NCBI GenBank assembly: GCA_950097015.1
Contig: CATNEN010000011.1
Location: 3,004,501 to 3,068,500, forward strand
Reading direction: 5' to 3'
Length of the DNA: 64,000 nucleotides
Origin: Macrostomum hystrix
Lineage: Eukaryota; Platyhelminthes; Macrostomidae
Shown here piece after piece: positions 42,267 through 53,277 of this stretch. The notes under the pieces are model-generated. The model was not told where the DNA came from and did no database searches. It worked only from the letters and a program-made list of their open reading frames with translations. Position 1 is the stretch's first letter. The number at the start of each line of letters is the position of its first letter. A program made the position numbers and the translations under genes.

Positions 42267-45200
42267 GTGAGTTGTATTGGCTGCCATTTTAGGTCATTAT
42301 TTAATATCACGGCTCACTCCTTCACCCAACCGCTAAATTCTAACCAACTTTTCCTTGAATATTAGCCCCGTCAATTGGCTTATTTCTTAGTTTTTTCCTA
42401 GAATTCTTCCCTCCTCAATCCACTCCGTTTCCAAGAAACACTGCCTCATCCATCTGCTTTATTTCCAAGAATCCCAGCCCGTTCATCTACTCGGTTTTCT
42501 TGAATCTTGCCTCCATTCGCTCCGTTTCCTAGAATACTACCTATACTCCATTCGCTTCGTTTCCTAGAATCCTAACTATACTCCATTCGCTTCGTTTCCT
42601 AGAATCCTAACTATACTCCATTCGCTTCGTTTCCTAGAATCCTAACTATACTTCACTCGCTCCGTTTCCTAGAATCCTAACTATACTTCACTCGCTTCGT
42701 TTCCTAGAATCCTACCTATACTCCATTCGCTCCGTTTCCTGGAATCCCAGCCTCCACCATCTACTCCGTTTCTTAGAATCGACCCACTCCGTATATTAGA
42801 AGCCTGGCCTCTTTCACCGTTTCCTGGAATCTGCCCGCTCTAATTCAAAGAAACCTGACCATTTTCTTAGAATCTCCGCCGTCCCTTCCGCCCCTATGCT
42901 CACATAAAATTATTTCCTATCGACACCAACAGCTACAACTGGCTGGTCGAACATTCAGCACTGAAGACGATGAGAACCAGTTGAAGAGCCTATGGCTTCA
43001 GTCAGACTTCATGAAGAGCCAGTTTGTCTATTCCAACGGAGATTACGTCGAGAAGGCGCCATTTTTAATTGTCCAACCAGCCGATTTAAATCGGTGCGAA
43101 ATTCCCACCGCGCTGCAGTCGCCAAAGTGGATGTCTCGAGTTTGCGAGTCTAATGATCGATTTAAGAAATCAATGATTAGCTGCTCGTCTCCAATTCCAT
43201 CTGACCAAGTGTCTGGAGCCTGCTCAGACCTATGCGGCAGTGTTGTCATCAAATTTCGTGCATCTGTTGACAATTTTAATTTTCAAAACCTGATCGAAAA
43301 ATTAACGCAACGGATTGAAGCTGGCGAAACTCATTACACAGTGCGCCTGTCCGCATTTCGCTTGCAGATTGGCGTGCCTGAGTATCAACTGGTGTTGAGC
43401 ATAGCCGATGGGAATAATCACGCCATTTTGGCCGTGAATAATGCCCTGCTGTGGCTAGAGAGCAATGGTTTGATTCCTATGTTTTTGTGGGTTTAAACCT
43501 CAATTAACTGGTGACGCCCATGTCTAACAGCTGACACCCATGTCTAACAGGTGACACCCATGTCTAACAGGTGACGCCCATGTCTAACAGGTGACACCCA
43601 TGTCTAACAGGTGACACCCATGTCTAACAGGTGATAACAATCTCTAACAGGTGACACCCATGTCTAACAGGTGACACCCATGTCTAACAGGTGACACCCA
43701 TGTCTAACAGGTGACACCTATGTCTAACAGGTGATAACAATATCTAGCAGGTGACGCCCATGTCTAACAGGTGACACCCATGTCTAACAGGTGACGCCCA
43801 TGTCTAACAGGTGACACCCATGTCTAACAGGTGACGCCCATGTCTAACAGGTGACGCCCATGTCTAACAGGTGACACCCATGTCTAACAGGTGACACCTA
43901 TGTCTAACAGGTGATAACAATATCTAGCAGGTGACGCCCATGTCCAACAGGTGACACCCATGTCTAACAGGTGACGCCCATGTCTAACAGGTGACACCCA
44001 TGTCTAACAGGTGACACCCATGTCTAACAGGTGACACCCATGTCTAACAGCTGACACCCATGTCTAACAGGTGACACCCATGTCTAACAGGTGACACCCA
44101 TGTCTAACAGGTGACGCCCATGTCTAACAGGTGACACCCATGTCTAACAGGTGACACCCATGTCTAACAGGTGATAACAATCTCTAACAGGTGACACCCA
44201 TGTCTAACAGGTGACACCCATGTCTAACAGGTGACACCCATGTCTAACAGGTGACACCTATGTCTAACAGGTGATAACAATATCTAGCAGGTGACGCCCA
44301 TGTCTAACAGGTGACACCCATGTCTAACAGGTGACGCCCATGTCTAACAGGTGACACCCATGTCTAACAGGTGACACCCATGTCTAACAGGTGACACCCA
44401 TGTCTAACAGGTGACACCCATGTCTAACAGGTGACACCCATGTCTAACAGGTGACACCCATGTCTAACAGGTGACGCCCATGTCTAACAGGTGACACCCA
44501 TGTCTAACAGGTGACACCCATGTCTAACAGGTGACACCCATGTCTAACAGGTGACGCCTATGTCTAACAGGTGACACCCATGTCTAACAGGTGACGCCCA
44601 TGTCTAACAGGTGACACCCATGTCTAACAGGTGACATGGCCATGCCTAACAGGTGACACCCATGTCTAACAGGTGACACCCATGTCTAACAGGTGACATG
44701 GCCATGTCTAACAGGTGACACCCATGTCTAACAGGTGACGCCCATGTCTAACAGGTGACACCCATGTCTAACAGGTGACACCCATGTCTAACAGGTGACA
44801 CCCATGTCTAACAGGTGAAGCCCATGTCTAACAGGTGACACCCATGTCTAACAGGTGACAACCATGTCTAACAGGTGACACCCATGTCTAACAGGTGACA
44901 CCCATGTCTAACAGGTGACACCCATGTCTAACAGGTGACATGGCCATGCCTAACAGGTGATACCCTACAAATAGGTAAACATTTATTTTGTACTGTCAGT
45001 TGCAAGAAATTAATAACAATTGTTTTCTAAACTTCAGCTGACGCGTTCAAGTTCAGCATAATTAATACTCTGAGAAGTAGCGACATCGGGATAGTTTCAG
45101 CTGAAACTAGCAAGCTATCTACTGCCTACACTGTTGGTCTGACGACTCTCTTCATCCTACTAATAGTAATAGCAGCGATTTTAGCTGCTGTTTTTGTGGG

Positions 45201-45965
45201 GTAAGTTAAAAATTTAAATAAAAACACGAAAAAAGCTTTCGGTTAACAGTTGAAAGAACACGCTATTTATCCCACTGAGGAAAAACCACGGGGATATTTC
45301 AAATACCCGCTGCCTACTTCACGACAGCTCCCAAACCGAATGACCGATTTTCGTGAAAGTCCACCATCTGACTCAAAAACTTTTTTAGCAGAAATGCCTG
45401 TGTGCCTATAGAATGTTACAGAATGTTATTTTTTGCAACCAGACAAAAATTGTAATGTGGTCTGGATTTTCATGGCAATCGGTTAAATATTTTCAGGCGA
45501 TACATGAAAATAGAAAAATAAAGAGTATTTGAAATACAAACCGAGGTCTTCCTAGTGTTAATTTATAAAGTTAAATCCACGCCAAAACTGTTATTTTTAA
45601 TTTAACGCAGTCGCAAACGCGGTTGGCTGAAGGACCTATCCGATGTACATCCGCGAAGCGTCTGGCAGGCGTGGAATCAGTGGCGTCATCGAACGCTGAA
45701 GGAAGAAGCCACGGCTGCGGGGGTCGAGTTTACGGCTGCCACCGGCAGTGTGGAATTCTCGTCAGGTGAGAATTTTATACAACGTCGTTTTTGAAGCTTT
45801 ATAATTTTACCATTATTTCAATCCCCTCTTTTAAAAAATCGTTTCTTAGGTAACGCACGAGAACCAGCTATAAATATGACCTTCACAAATCCAGTCTATA
45901 ATACTTCTCAACCGGAGATTGAGCTCTCATCGGTGCAACATGTTCAGGCGGATCGAGAACTTTGA
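41685..45965 (+). CDS. amn: Amnionless, cubilin co-receptor
   Basis: Five exons (41685-42266, 42933-43467, 45038-45200, 45611-45765, 45850-45965) join in phase to 516 residues. Amnionless anchors and traffics cubilin in endocytic epithelia (vertebrate kidney and gut, insect nephrocytes). A signal peptide is followed by a Gln run, then the amnionless N-terminal fold (NFRQKENWIGGRVPCAKD, and the paired segment TNPTDWFLTDNW). A LAGRTFSTEDDE segment spans the region after the first join and matches a conserved stretch of the human protein. A Cys-rich motif (GACSDLCGSVVIKF) precedes one transmembrane helix at about 402-427. The cytoplasmic tail contains FTNPVYN (490-496), an FxNPxY/F endocytosis signal of the kind known in amnionless. 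The exon 2 donor GTTTGA is weak but is the one that keeps phase. No orthology search was run. Confidence 0.93.
42395..42870. repeat. Degenerate minisatellite, about 33-base unit, amnionless intron 1
   Basis: Core TTCGTTTCCTAGAATCCTAA plus CTATACTCCA; best preserved at 42510-42740. Confidence 0.85.
42933..43467 (+). CDS. amn: Amnionless exon 2
   Basis: Acceptor ACACCAACAG. Second extracellular part with the Cys motif. Donor G|GTTTGA is non-ideal; reading on would add 9 residues and a stop before the membrane segment. Confidence 0.88.
43505..44968. repeat. Minisatellite, 20-base unit, about 73 copies, amnionless intron 2
   Basis: AGGTGACACCCATGTCTAAC. Every unit holds CTAACAG followed by GTGAC, i.e. 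branch-point-like, acceptor-like and donor-like sequence. Rare GATAACAA and ACATGGCC variants mark higher-order duplication. Confidence 0.97.
45038..45200 (+). CDS. amn: Amnionless exon 3 (transmembrane)
   Basis: Acceptor AAACTTCAG, donor GG|GTAAGT. Short ectodomain stem then the hydrophobic helix TLFILLIVIAAILAAVF. Confidence 0.88.
45284..45548. mobile_element. Dispersed element, copy 2, amnionless intron 3
   Basis: Diverged, shorter copy of 1864-2275. Ends read GATATTTCAAATACCC and GTATTTGAAATAC, i.e. inverted. Confidence 0.5.
45611..45765 (+). CDS. amn: Amnionless exon 4 (cytoplasmic)
   Basis: Acceptor TTTAACGCAG, donor CAG|GTGAGA. Basic juxtamembrane RKRGW then an amphipathic segment. 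Confidence 0.85.
45850..45965 (+). CDS. amn: Amnionless exon 5 (endocytic motif, stop)
   Basis: Acceptor CGTTTCTTAG. Encodes FTNPVYN and ends in TGA at 45963-45965. Only 84 bases of intron separate it from exon 4. Confidence 0.88.
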
Positions 45966-46109
45966 GAACATTGTCTGTGGCTCACTTCTCAATACTTCAC
46001 TATATTATATACCGATTTCATGAAACGCTACACATTACTAAATTGATTACTAGATATTTCGCTATGCATGCAATCGTGTCGTGTAGTAGATGCCTCGAAT
46101 TTGTGCAGA

Positions 46110-46115
46110 AATAAA
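46110..46115 (+). terminator. Amnionless poly(A) signal
   Basis: AATAAA 145 bases after the amnionless stop. Confidence 0.5.
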
Positions 46116-46329
46116 ACAAAAATACGATTTAATTATTACATGCTCGTCATTTAAAAGTATTTCTCTTACCTCTTGCGCTAGGGCTGATGCAACCGCTTCA
46201 ATATGAGATTAATCCCCTTAATGTTAGGGGATTTATATGTAAATCTATACTGCATGCGTACAGTATATGTCCCAACGCCATCATTGCTGCTGATTCCATC
46301 TGCCATCGCAAGCAGTTGATCGTCGACTG

Positions 46330-47625
46330 CACAGCCGCGTTCGTCGCGTTGCCTTGGAAGCCCTGAGCTATCGCCGCCTGACCTGTGGAAGCGGTCGAAG
46401 ATCGTGCCGATTCCCAAGAAAGGCTACTCCAGCTCGCTCGATAGCCTCAGGAGCATATGACTTGAATAGCCTCAGGAGCATGACTTGAATAGCCTCAGGA
46501 GCATGACTTGAATAGCCTCAGGAGCATGACTTGAATAGCCTCAGGAGCATGACTTGTATAGCCTCAGGAGCATGACTTGAATAGCCTCAGGAGCATGACT
46601 TGAATAGCCTCAGGAGCATGACTTGAATAGCCTCAGGAGCATGACTTGAATAGCCTCAGGAGCATGACTTGAATAGCCTCAGGAGCATGACTTGAATAGC
46701 CTCAGGAGCATGACTTGAATAGCTTCAGGAGCATGACTTGAATAGCTTCAGGAGCATGACTTGAATAGCCTCAGGAGCATGACTTGAATAGCCTCAGGAG
46801 CATGACTTGAATAGCCTCAGGAGCATGACTTGAATAGCTTCAGGAGCACGATTTTATGGAATGCCCCGTGCTGATGTTGGATGTTTAATAGGCGGTCATA
46901 GACTTGTATTGCGGCTCGAGCACCTTCGTCAACAACAGTGTTGGCCCAACTGAGGAATTCCAAACGACATCCGGAGTCCTCCAAGGCGATAAGAGCTGTC
47001 TCCCTTCCACTAAGTGTAGTTGTCGTTGACTTCATTTTGCGACAGGCCATCAGCTAAGAGGGCAGGTTCATCGTTGCGAGCTGCTGAGCCATCGCGCTCC
47101 TGAGCCGTGACCCCGAGGCGACTCAGCGAGCCCTGCATCGCCTGGTGCTGGAGTGTGCTATAGTCGGACTGCATATCAACGCACCAAGAAGAAGTTGCTG
47201 CACGTTGGCATCGCAACAAGGCCTGACCTCTACCTGCCGGACGGCGCGGGTGGACGCCTGCGAGGATTTATGTTACCTGTGGGCGTGTCGGTAATGAGCG
47301 CTGACGTGATGGTGGAGACACGCAAGTGTATGACCTGGCGCGCAACGCACCTCCAGCGCTCGATCTTCAGATCCGCGGCCACCAATCAGCTCAAGCTGTC
47401 CTTGTTCCAAGCAGCAGTTGAATCTGTGCTGGCCTATGGCTTGAAAGCGGTTCCCTCAACGCCGGCGCGCGATGTCACCATCAACGCTGCGCAACAGCTG
47501 AAGCGAGCTGGTCTGGGCATCAGCCCGCTAAAGTTAAGCTGCACCGCCTATGCTGCTGGGCCACTGCCTCCGCGACCACCAGCGCAACTGCGGTCCGCTC
47601 CTGGCTGACATCCTGGCAAGGGGCG
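46330..47625 (+). pseudogene. Dead non-LTR retrotransposon (reverse transcriptase relic)
   Basis: Three pieces in reverse-transcriptase order. At 46374-46457 a PPDLWKRSKIVPIPKKG segment (early RT block). At 46850-47050 YGMPRADV and TSGVLQGD, in different frames. At 47153-47608 a 151-codon frame with QLKLSLFQAAVESVLAYG, typical of the RT C-terminal region of LINE elements. Frameshifts and a minisatellite replace the missing middle, including the catalytic block. The LINE clade is not determined. Inactive. Confidence 0.72.
46436..46850. repeat. Minisatellite, 23-base unit, inside the retrotransposon relic
   Basis: About 18 units with core AGCCTCAGGAGCATGACTTG. The first half of the unit, AGCCTCAGGAGCAT, is the RT coding sequence at 46442-46456, so the array grew from the relic. 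Confidence 0.93.
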
Positions 47626-48199
47626 CCGCTGCGTAGAGGACAAGCCGGTTACTGCACCTTAAAGTTCCATCGCTTTTCGTCCCAAAAGTCACTCCGTCGT
47701 CCACATCTCGGACACCTTCGACATGGATCTTGTCCCAACTTGGACTTCCTCATACCCCGTCCCCCAGCTATAGTCCCCCAGCTACTCTTCCACTTAGACT
47801 ATCTAATCCCCTCTTCCCACAAGCTACACAAACGGACTACTTAATTTGTTGTCCAGAAATAAAAAATAAGTCAAAATCGGATCTTCCGCTCTGATAACAG
47901 ATACACTGCACCTAGATGTATTACAGCTCTAAAGCAATAAAATAAACACTCTTTTTACCATCCCTTGCTACATAACCTACAATAATTATTTTTTGATGTT
48001 ATTTTTCAGTTCAATTGTAAAGTTGGCCTATAGCTATTTTTATTAATTCACGCTTCACAACGTTTTAACAAAAGTTATAACGTTCTGAATTCGTATTTTT
48101 CTAAGAAACAAGGTAGTTTGAACTACAGTTTTCTTTTTACCACTTGCAGTTACTTTTAATATGCTTAAGGACGCGAGTTCTAAGCTATAGGCTATTAGA
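47626..48199. other. Spacer before OPA3
   Basis: Possibly the 3' end of the relic at its left; presumed OPA3 promoter at its right. No TATA box seen. Confidence 0.35.
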
Positions 48200-48338
48200 A
48201 TGGTTGCTGCTTTTCCTGTTGCAAAGCTTGCCTACCTGGCAATTAGGCAGCTAAGTAAGCCACTTGCGAATTTTATTAGGGACAGAGCTCGAACAAGTCC
48301 AGTATTCAAGAACTATGTTTGCATGCCACCTGCACAAA
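48200..48338 (+). CDS. opa3: OPA3 exon 1
   Basis: ATG start; donor A|GTAAGT after PPAQ. Encodes the N-terminal targeting and hydrophobic region. Confidence 0.93.
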
Positions 48339-51044
48339 GTAAGTTTAGTTATTACGTTTTAGAATGGAATAATGGAGTTGAAGTTTTTATGTTTCTATAT
48401 AGGATCTTGTTATGTAATTTCTATTAAACTTAATTACCCTACATTATGTACCCTTACTTACTTTTGCTACACACATACCTTCAGGCTAAATGTATTGAAA
48501 CAATACACATGATTTTGTTATATGTTACAATTGATATAGGTCTATAGCCTAGCTAAACTAAATGAATGTAACCCTGCATAATTACGTCTCTATTGGCTAT
48601 CTGTATAACTATGTGTATTTTATGATGTAGTGAATTTTTCTACATTTGTAAATATGAAACTACTTTTAATGCTGTTTTTCAGTGTCAGTCTGTATGGCTG
48701 TCATTTTGATATATCCTCTCTACCTAGAATACTTGCAATTCAGGATAAATTCAGGAAAGAAAACTTTTTCCAAGGAAAGCAGCCATAGTCCGGATCATGC
48801 TGGACTTATGCCGGAGGAAAAATCCAACATTTTTTGGCACTTACGCCAGACTTATGCCAACCAAAAAAGGTCCCTCTGACTTACGCCACCCAAAAAAGGT
48901 CCTTCACAATTCTTGTTAATCCATGTCTCTTTATTGGCCTCCTTGCTTGCTGCCCTCGACTATTACATGGATGTCTCTCTCACTCTAACCAGCATGTAAT
49001 AGAATAGATGATTCACAATTAATATGTTATTAAATAAATTCAGAAGTTGCAACTGTTTAAAAATCTCACAAGTTGCAAATTCTGAATCAAGTATCAAAGT
49101 AAGCATCTTAAAGCTAAGAAACTTTTGCTATCCTACAATAGATATTCTGCTCTCTCATTTATACAAACTACAATATTTTAATGAACTTTGTTTTAATGCT
49201 GCTCCTTAACATCATAATTAACGCAAATGTGTTATGTTCTATAGTGATACATTTGATCGTGAATGATCTCATTTGTGCTAACATTTACGCCACTTTATTT
49301 ATGCCATGTACTTATGCCAAACACTTACACCAAGGCACATTTTGGCCTATACTTACGCCAAGCACTTACGCCAGCCTCCGATCCCAAACCAGATTTACAC
49401 CGGAGATCTCCGGCGTAAACGACATGATCCGGACTATGGGAAAGCAGTAGCTTTTTTTCATTTGTTATTTCTTATCTTAGAATCCTCATTATGTCAGAAA
49501 AGGTGTCATTGCAGTCATTACTATTTACTATTAGCATTGAGCCATAGTCTGGATTATGGCATAGTGTGGGCCAAAATAAAATATCCATTTTTGTTGCATG
49601 CTAAGAACTAATTTTTGTAAGCCAACTTAATTTACTTATACAAATGTATGTCATGTGTCACTGTTATTTTTTTATATTTAATATCTCACTGAATGTCACC
49701 AAAGTTGTCGTAGTGCTTATAAACTTTATTCAAATACTATCTTTATATCAAAGTTATGAATGTATTTAGTTATTCCCTTTATGTACTTCTTATTTCAATT
49801 CAAATTGGTAGTGTTATATATTAAATCCGGTAGTGTAATATGTTCAATTTGGCTGATATTTATCATCTATATTTAATTTCACTTATAACTTTACTGTATT
49901 ATTTCTTTAAGTACTCTTTATCAGTTTTTATCACTCTTTATCTGTCTTTATCACTCTTTAATTACTCTTTAATCAATCTTCAATTCAGTCTTCAGTTAGT
50001 CTTCAGTCTATCTTGGGCTTTACCAGTGGATCTAGGGTTACAGCTCTTCTTTCACTCTATTCACGTCTCTTTCTCAAGGTCTCTTCAACTAACTTTAAGA
50101 CAAACACTTTAATATTCAAGCTTTCTTATTCTGAACACTATGAAAACACATGTTGCGACTGTACATTGATTTTCTTCTTTCTTTTACTTGTGTATTTATA
50201 CTAAAAACTCACTCTCCCCCTCATCTCCACAACTTCATTAAAACATGTTTTTGGTGCAAATAAACAAAATCAGTGCATTAAAACAAATTCTACATGCAGT
50301 TAAAACAAAATAATAATTTTTGCGGGAAATTATTTTTAAGAAATGTTCAAACGGGGCCCTATCTCACAAGTGTACACCAACAGACATTACCCATAGATCT
50401 GTATAAGTATAATATATAAATGCCTGCATATATAAATATATAAATATGTTTATTTAAGGCCTTATGTATGCATTATTCATATAGGATTCATAAAGTGATT
50501 TTATTATTTTTCTATTGAGTTATTGTCAATTAAAATGGTAATATGCAGGCATTGTCTAGTATAACCAGACTTATTATAACTTCTTATGCTATAAAACCAT
50601 ATATATATATAATAATTGTGTTGCTGAATATACTACTTAAATTAGAATTTTATCTAAGCTTGACTCATTTTTATAAAATGTTTTACAATTTTAACTTGGT
50701 ATTATTAAATTAACACAGTGCATCACTGGTATGAGACCAGACTGAAGATGACTGAACTCGGACTTGGCAAACCAAAGAACGTCACCAAATTGAACGAAGA
50801 ACAAGCCCTGGACATCGGTGCTACTATTCTGGGCGAGACCATTATTTACATTGTTGGCGCCATAACCATCTATGCTGAGTACAGGCGACAAGCTAACAAA
50901 GAACAAGCCAAAGAGGAGGCCAACACTGAGAAGATTGCTGGAATTGTCAAAGCTGTGCAAGATCTGAAACAGCTGACTAAAGATCAGGAGTATCAATTGG
51001 AACAGTTGGAAAATTTAATTCGAAAATCTCCTAGTAAAAAGTGA
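48200..51044 (+). CDS. opa3: OPA3, mitochondrial membrane protein
   Basis: Two exons, 48200-48338 and 50719-51044, join in phase 1 to 154 residues (human OPA3 is about 179). OPA3 is a small conserved mitochondrial protein; human mutations cause optic atrophy and 3-methylglutaconic aciduria. Its biochemical role is unsettled. The N-terminal [20 protein letters not shown], the YVCMPPAQ segment at the exon end, [10 protein letters not shown] after the join, the hydrophobic [16 protein letters not shown] helix and the C-terminal coiled coil follow the family in order. The 2.38 kb intron carries a 657-base transposon. Confidence 0.95.
48783..49439. mobile_element. Non-autonomous TIR transposon (MITE-like) with 8-base target duplication
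   Basis: Ends are inverted copies of CCATAGTCCGGATCATG, identical over 17 bases, with similarity (GCCGGAG) continuing to about 35. The flanks GAAAGCAG at 48775-48782 and 49440-49447 are identical, an 8-base target-site duplication. Eight-base duplications fit the hAT or P superfamilies. No transposase inside; both arms are rich in TTACGCCA-like subrepeats. Confidence 0.8.
49542..49572. mobile_element. Isolated terminal fragment of the same transposon family
   Basis: CCATAGTCTGGATTATG differs from the TIR at 48783 by two bases. A lone end about 100 bases from the full copy. Confidence 0.4.
50719..51044 (+). CDS. opa3: OPA3 exon 2
   Basis: Acceptor TTAACACAG; stop TGA at 51042. Encodes the hydrophobic helix and a Lys/Glu/Gln-rich coiled coil. 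Confidence 0.93.
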
Positions 51045-51164
51045 TTTAAAAGTACTGTTCAGATAAACTTTAGTGCTGATTGTTATATATTTTCTCTAGT
51101 TGTGTTTTACATTGGCGCTTATGCTTAAACTGTCTTCCCCTAGTATAAATTTGTTCAAACTATC

Positions 51165-51640
51165 ATTCTGAAGGATTCGAGTGCTCAGAGTATCTTTCTG
51201 AAGGATTCGAGTGCTCAGAGTATCTTTCTGAAAGGTTCAAGAGGTCAGAATATCTTTCAGAACAACTCGAGTGCTCAAAGTATCTTCCCTGTGGATTCTA
51301 GTGCTCAAAATATCTTCCCTGTGGATTCTAGTGCTCAAAGTATCTTCCCTGTGGGATTCGAGTGCTCAAAGTATCTTCCCTGTGGGATTCGAGTGCTCAA
51401 AATATCTTCCCTATGGATTCGAGTGCTCAAAATATCTTTCCTGTGGATTCGAGTGCTCAAAGTATCTTCCCTGTGGATTCTAGTGCTCAAAATATCTTCC
51501 CTATGGAATCGAGTGCTCAAAGTATCTTTCAGAGGGATTTTAGGGCCCAAACTATCATCCAGGAGGATTTGAGTGCTTAAGCTATGTTCCCGTAAAGTTG
51601 TCATGCTGGAAGTATATTTTCTTAGGATTTCAGAGCTCAG
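51165..51640. repeat. Minisatellite, 30-base unit, 3' of OPA3
   Basis: About 15 units with core GTGCTCAAAGTATCTTCCCT; outer units degenerate. It may lie in the OPA3 3' UTR. Confidence 0.88.
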
Positions 51641-52638
51641 GGTATCTCCTCTTAGTATTTAAGTGTTTAAGCTTCCCTGTTACTTCATTATATGCTAAAT
51701 ATACTGTAACTAGCATTATATGCTATAACTATTATATGCTATGAAATATATTTATTTTGTACAGAAAACTTTACATTTAATTATTCGTTTAGTTGTTCAC
51801 TTAAAACATAATAATATTATCTGCTTAATATAAATATAGTTGTACGAAGAATTAAAATATAAACTATGTTGTTTTGATGTTAAGCCGGATCATGTGACAT
51901 AATTTGTTATCATTTAGAATATATATGAATTTCCAAAAAAACAAATTTAGCTCTTAAAATTTAACACTTTTCCGTTTCAATTCCACTTATAGTCTTTCTT
52001 TTTGCTCAATCAGAAAAAAAGACATTGTGTTTTTCAATTGTTCCTTTTTAAATTGTTTTTTACTTGCAGACAATTTTTGGGAAGGCAAGGTATTGCCTAA
52101 CAAGTATTACTATTTTACAGATTGTTACTGATTTTTGTTATCTTTACTACATACTACTTACCTGATTTAGGGTCAGTAGTATAAAACGCAAATTTAAAGA
52201 GTTTTGACGATTCAGTCCATTCACCGAGAAGTTTTGTCCACCCCCAAAAAGATAGCCAATCGTGGGGCGTGGTTAGAACACTTCATATTCTCTGCTGACT
52301 CCACTAAAACTTGATAGACCTTCAACATATGACCTACCAGTTCAGCGGCGGCGCCCGATTGGCTGTGCTTATCTAGCCCCACCCCACTCTTTTCTTACCC
52401 TTCACGCCACTCTTTCCTACCAGAGGCCGGCGGGCCAGTGGGGTGGTGGGCGCTCACTTCCAATGCTAGGCGGACTAACTTTAGGTTGGGGGTGGGTGGC
52501 GCAACTTGAGAAATCGGATTTGAATTGGTCATAACTGCCGTCCACTGACTGATCCACGCCAAGCGTAAGGGCGACTTGTGCGATCTCATTCCCGAAGTTC
52601 TCAATTGATTCATTTCGCCACCTCTCTCGCTTTGTCCT
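51641..52638. other. Intergenic region
   Basis: AT-rich to about 52200, then GC-richer to the TATA box at 52639. A short - strand ORF at 52395-52613 has no recognisable domain. Confidence 0.35.
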
Positions 52639-52649
52639 TATATAAATAG
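52639..52649 (+). promoter_or_regulatory. Candidate TATA box of the downstream GPCR gene
   Basis: TATATAAATAG with GC-richer sequence upstream and a TCATTG initiator-like motif at 52682. Assigned to the GPCR by position and strand only. Confidence 0.45.
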
Positions 52650-52669
52650 ATTCTGTTCGAAAGCTAGCT

Positions 52670-52955
52670 TTGATAATCTTGTCATTGTGCGCTTACTTAA
52701 TATACATTCTCTGGCAGTTGTCACCGCTGTTAATCTTGAAGGGATTTAGTTAGGGGTCTTAGATTTGAAGAGGCCAGACTAAAGCTTTATTGGTGCAGCA
52801 AATTTGGTCTTCACCACAAAGGTTTATTGTTTGTGTATTTTGGTGTTTTGTCTTAGTTTTTTAGATCTAGAATCTGGCATTTGCCGTGTCAGTCTCTTAT
52901 ACTCGACATTCAAAATATTTATCCTGTGTGGCGCCATTTGGACATAAGGCAAGAA
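52670..52955 (+). other. Candidate 5' untranslated exon
   Basis: Runs from about 30 bases after the TATA box to a strong donor AAG|GTAAGC at 52956. It could splice to the GPCR coding exon 5.5 kb downstream. No coding potential seen. Confidence 0.3.
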
Positions 52956-53105
52956 GGTAAGCCTTGTATTGTAATAGCTTGCTTTTTAATTTAATGCTAA
53001 TTTTCCAGTTTTAAGTCCTAAGCACTGATTTCTCAAATCGAATTCTATACTTTCTTTGGGTAGTTGTCATAGCGACGCAGACATACGATTTAAAAGTTTT
53101 GTTCT

Positions 53106-53277
53106 GGGGGTCGGTGGCGGAGCGGTTCGCTCGAGCCAAGGTCCCTGGGCTCGATTCTGCGGTGAGGCCACATTCAATTAAGTCGCAGCCGCAGAGGCTT
53201 TGGGGCTTGTCGTGCTATTGACGCCCTCGAGGGCCAACCTTCAAGGCACAGTGAAAGTGTGCACTGCCTGACGATGA
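53106..53277 (+). mobile_element. tRNA-derived SINE, family 1, truncated copy
   Basis: Head GGGGGTCGGTGGCGGAGCGG and body match 6278-6616. A deletion falls between the A and B boxes, and the copy stops after CTGCCTGACGATGAG. Confidence 0.75.
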
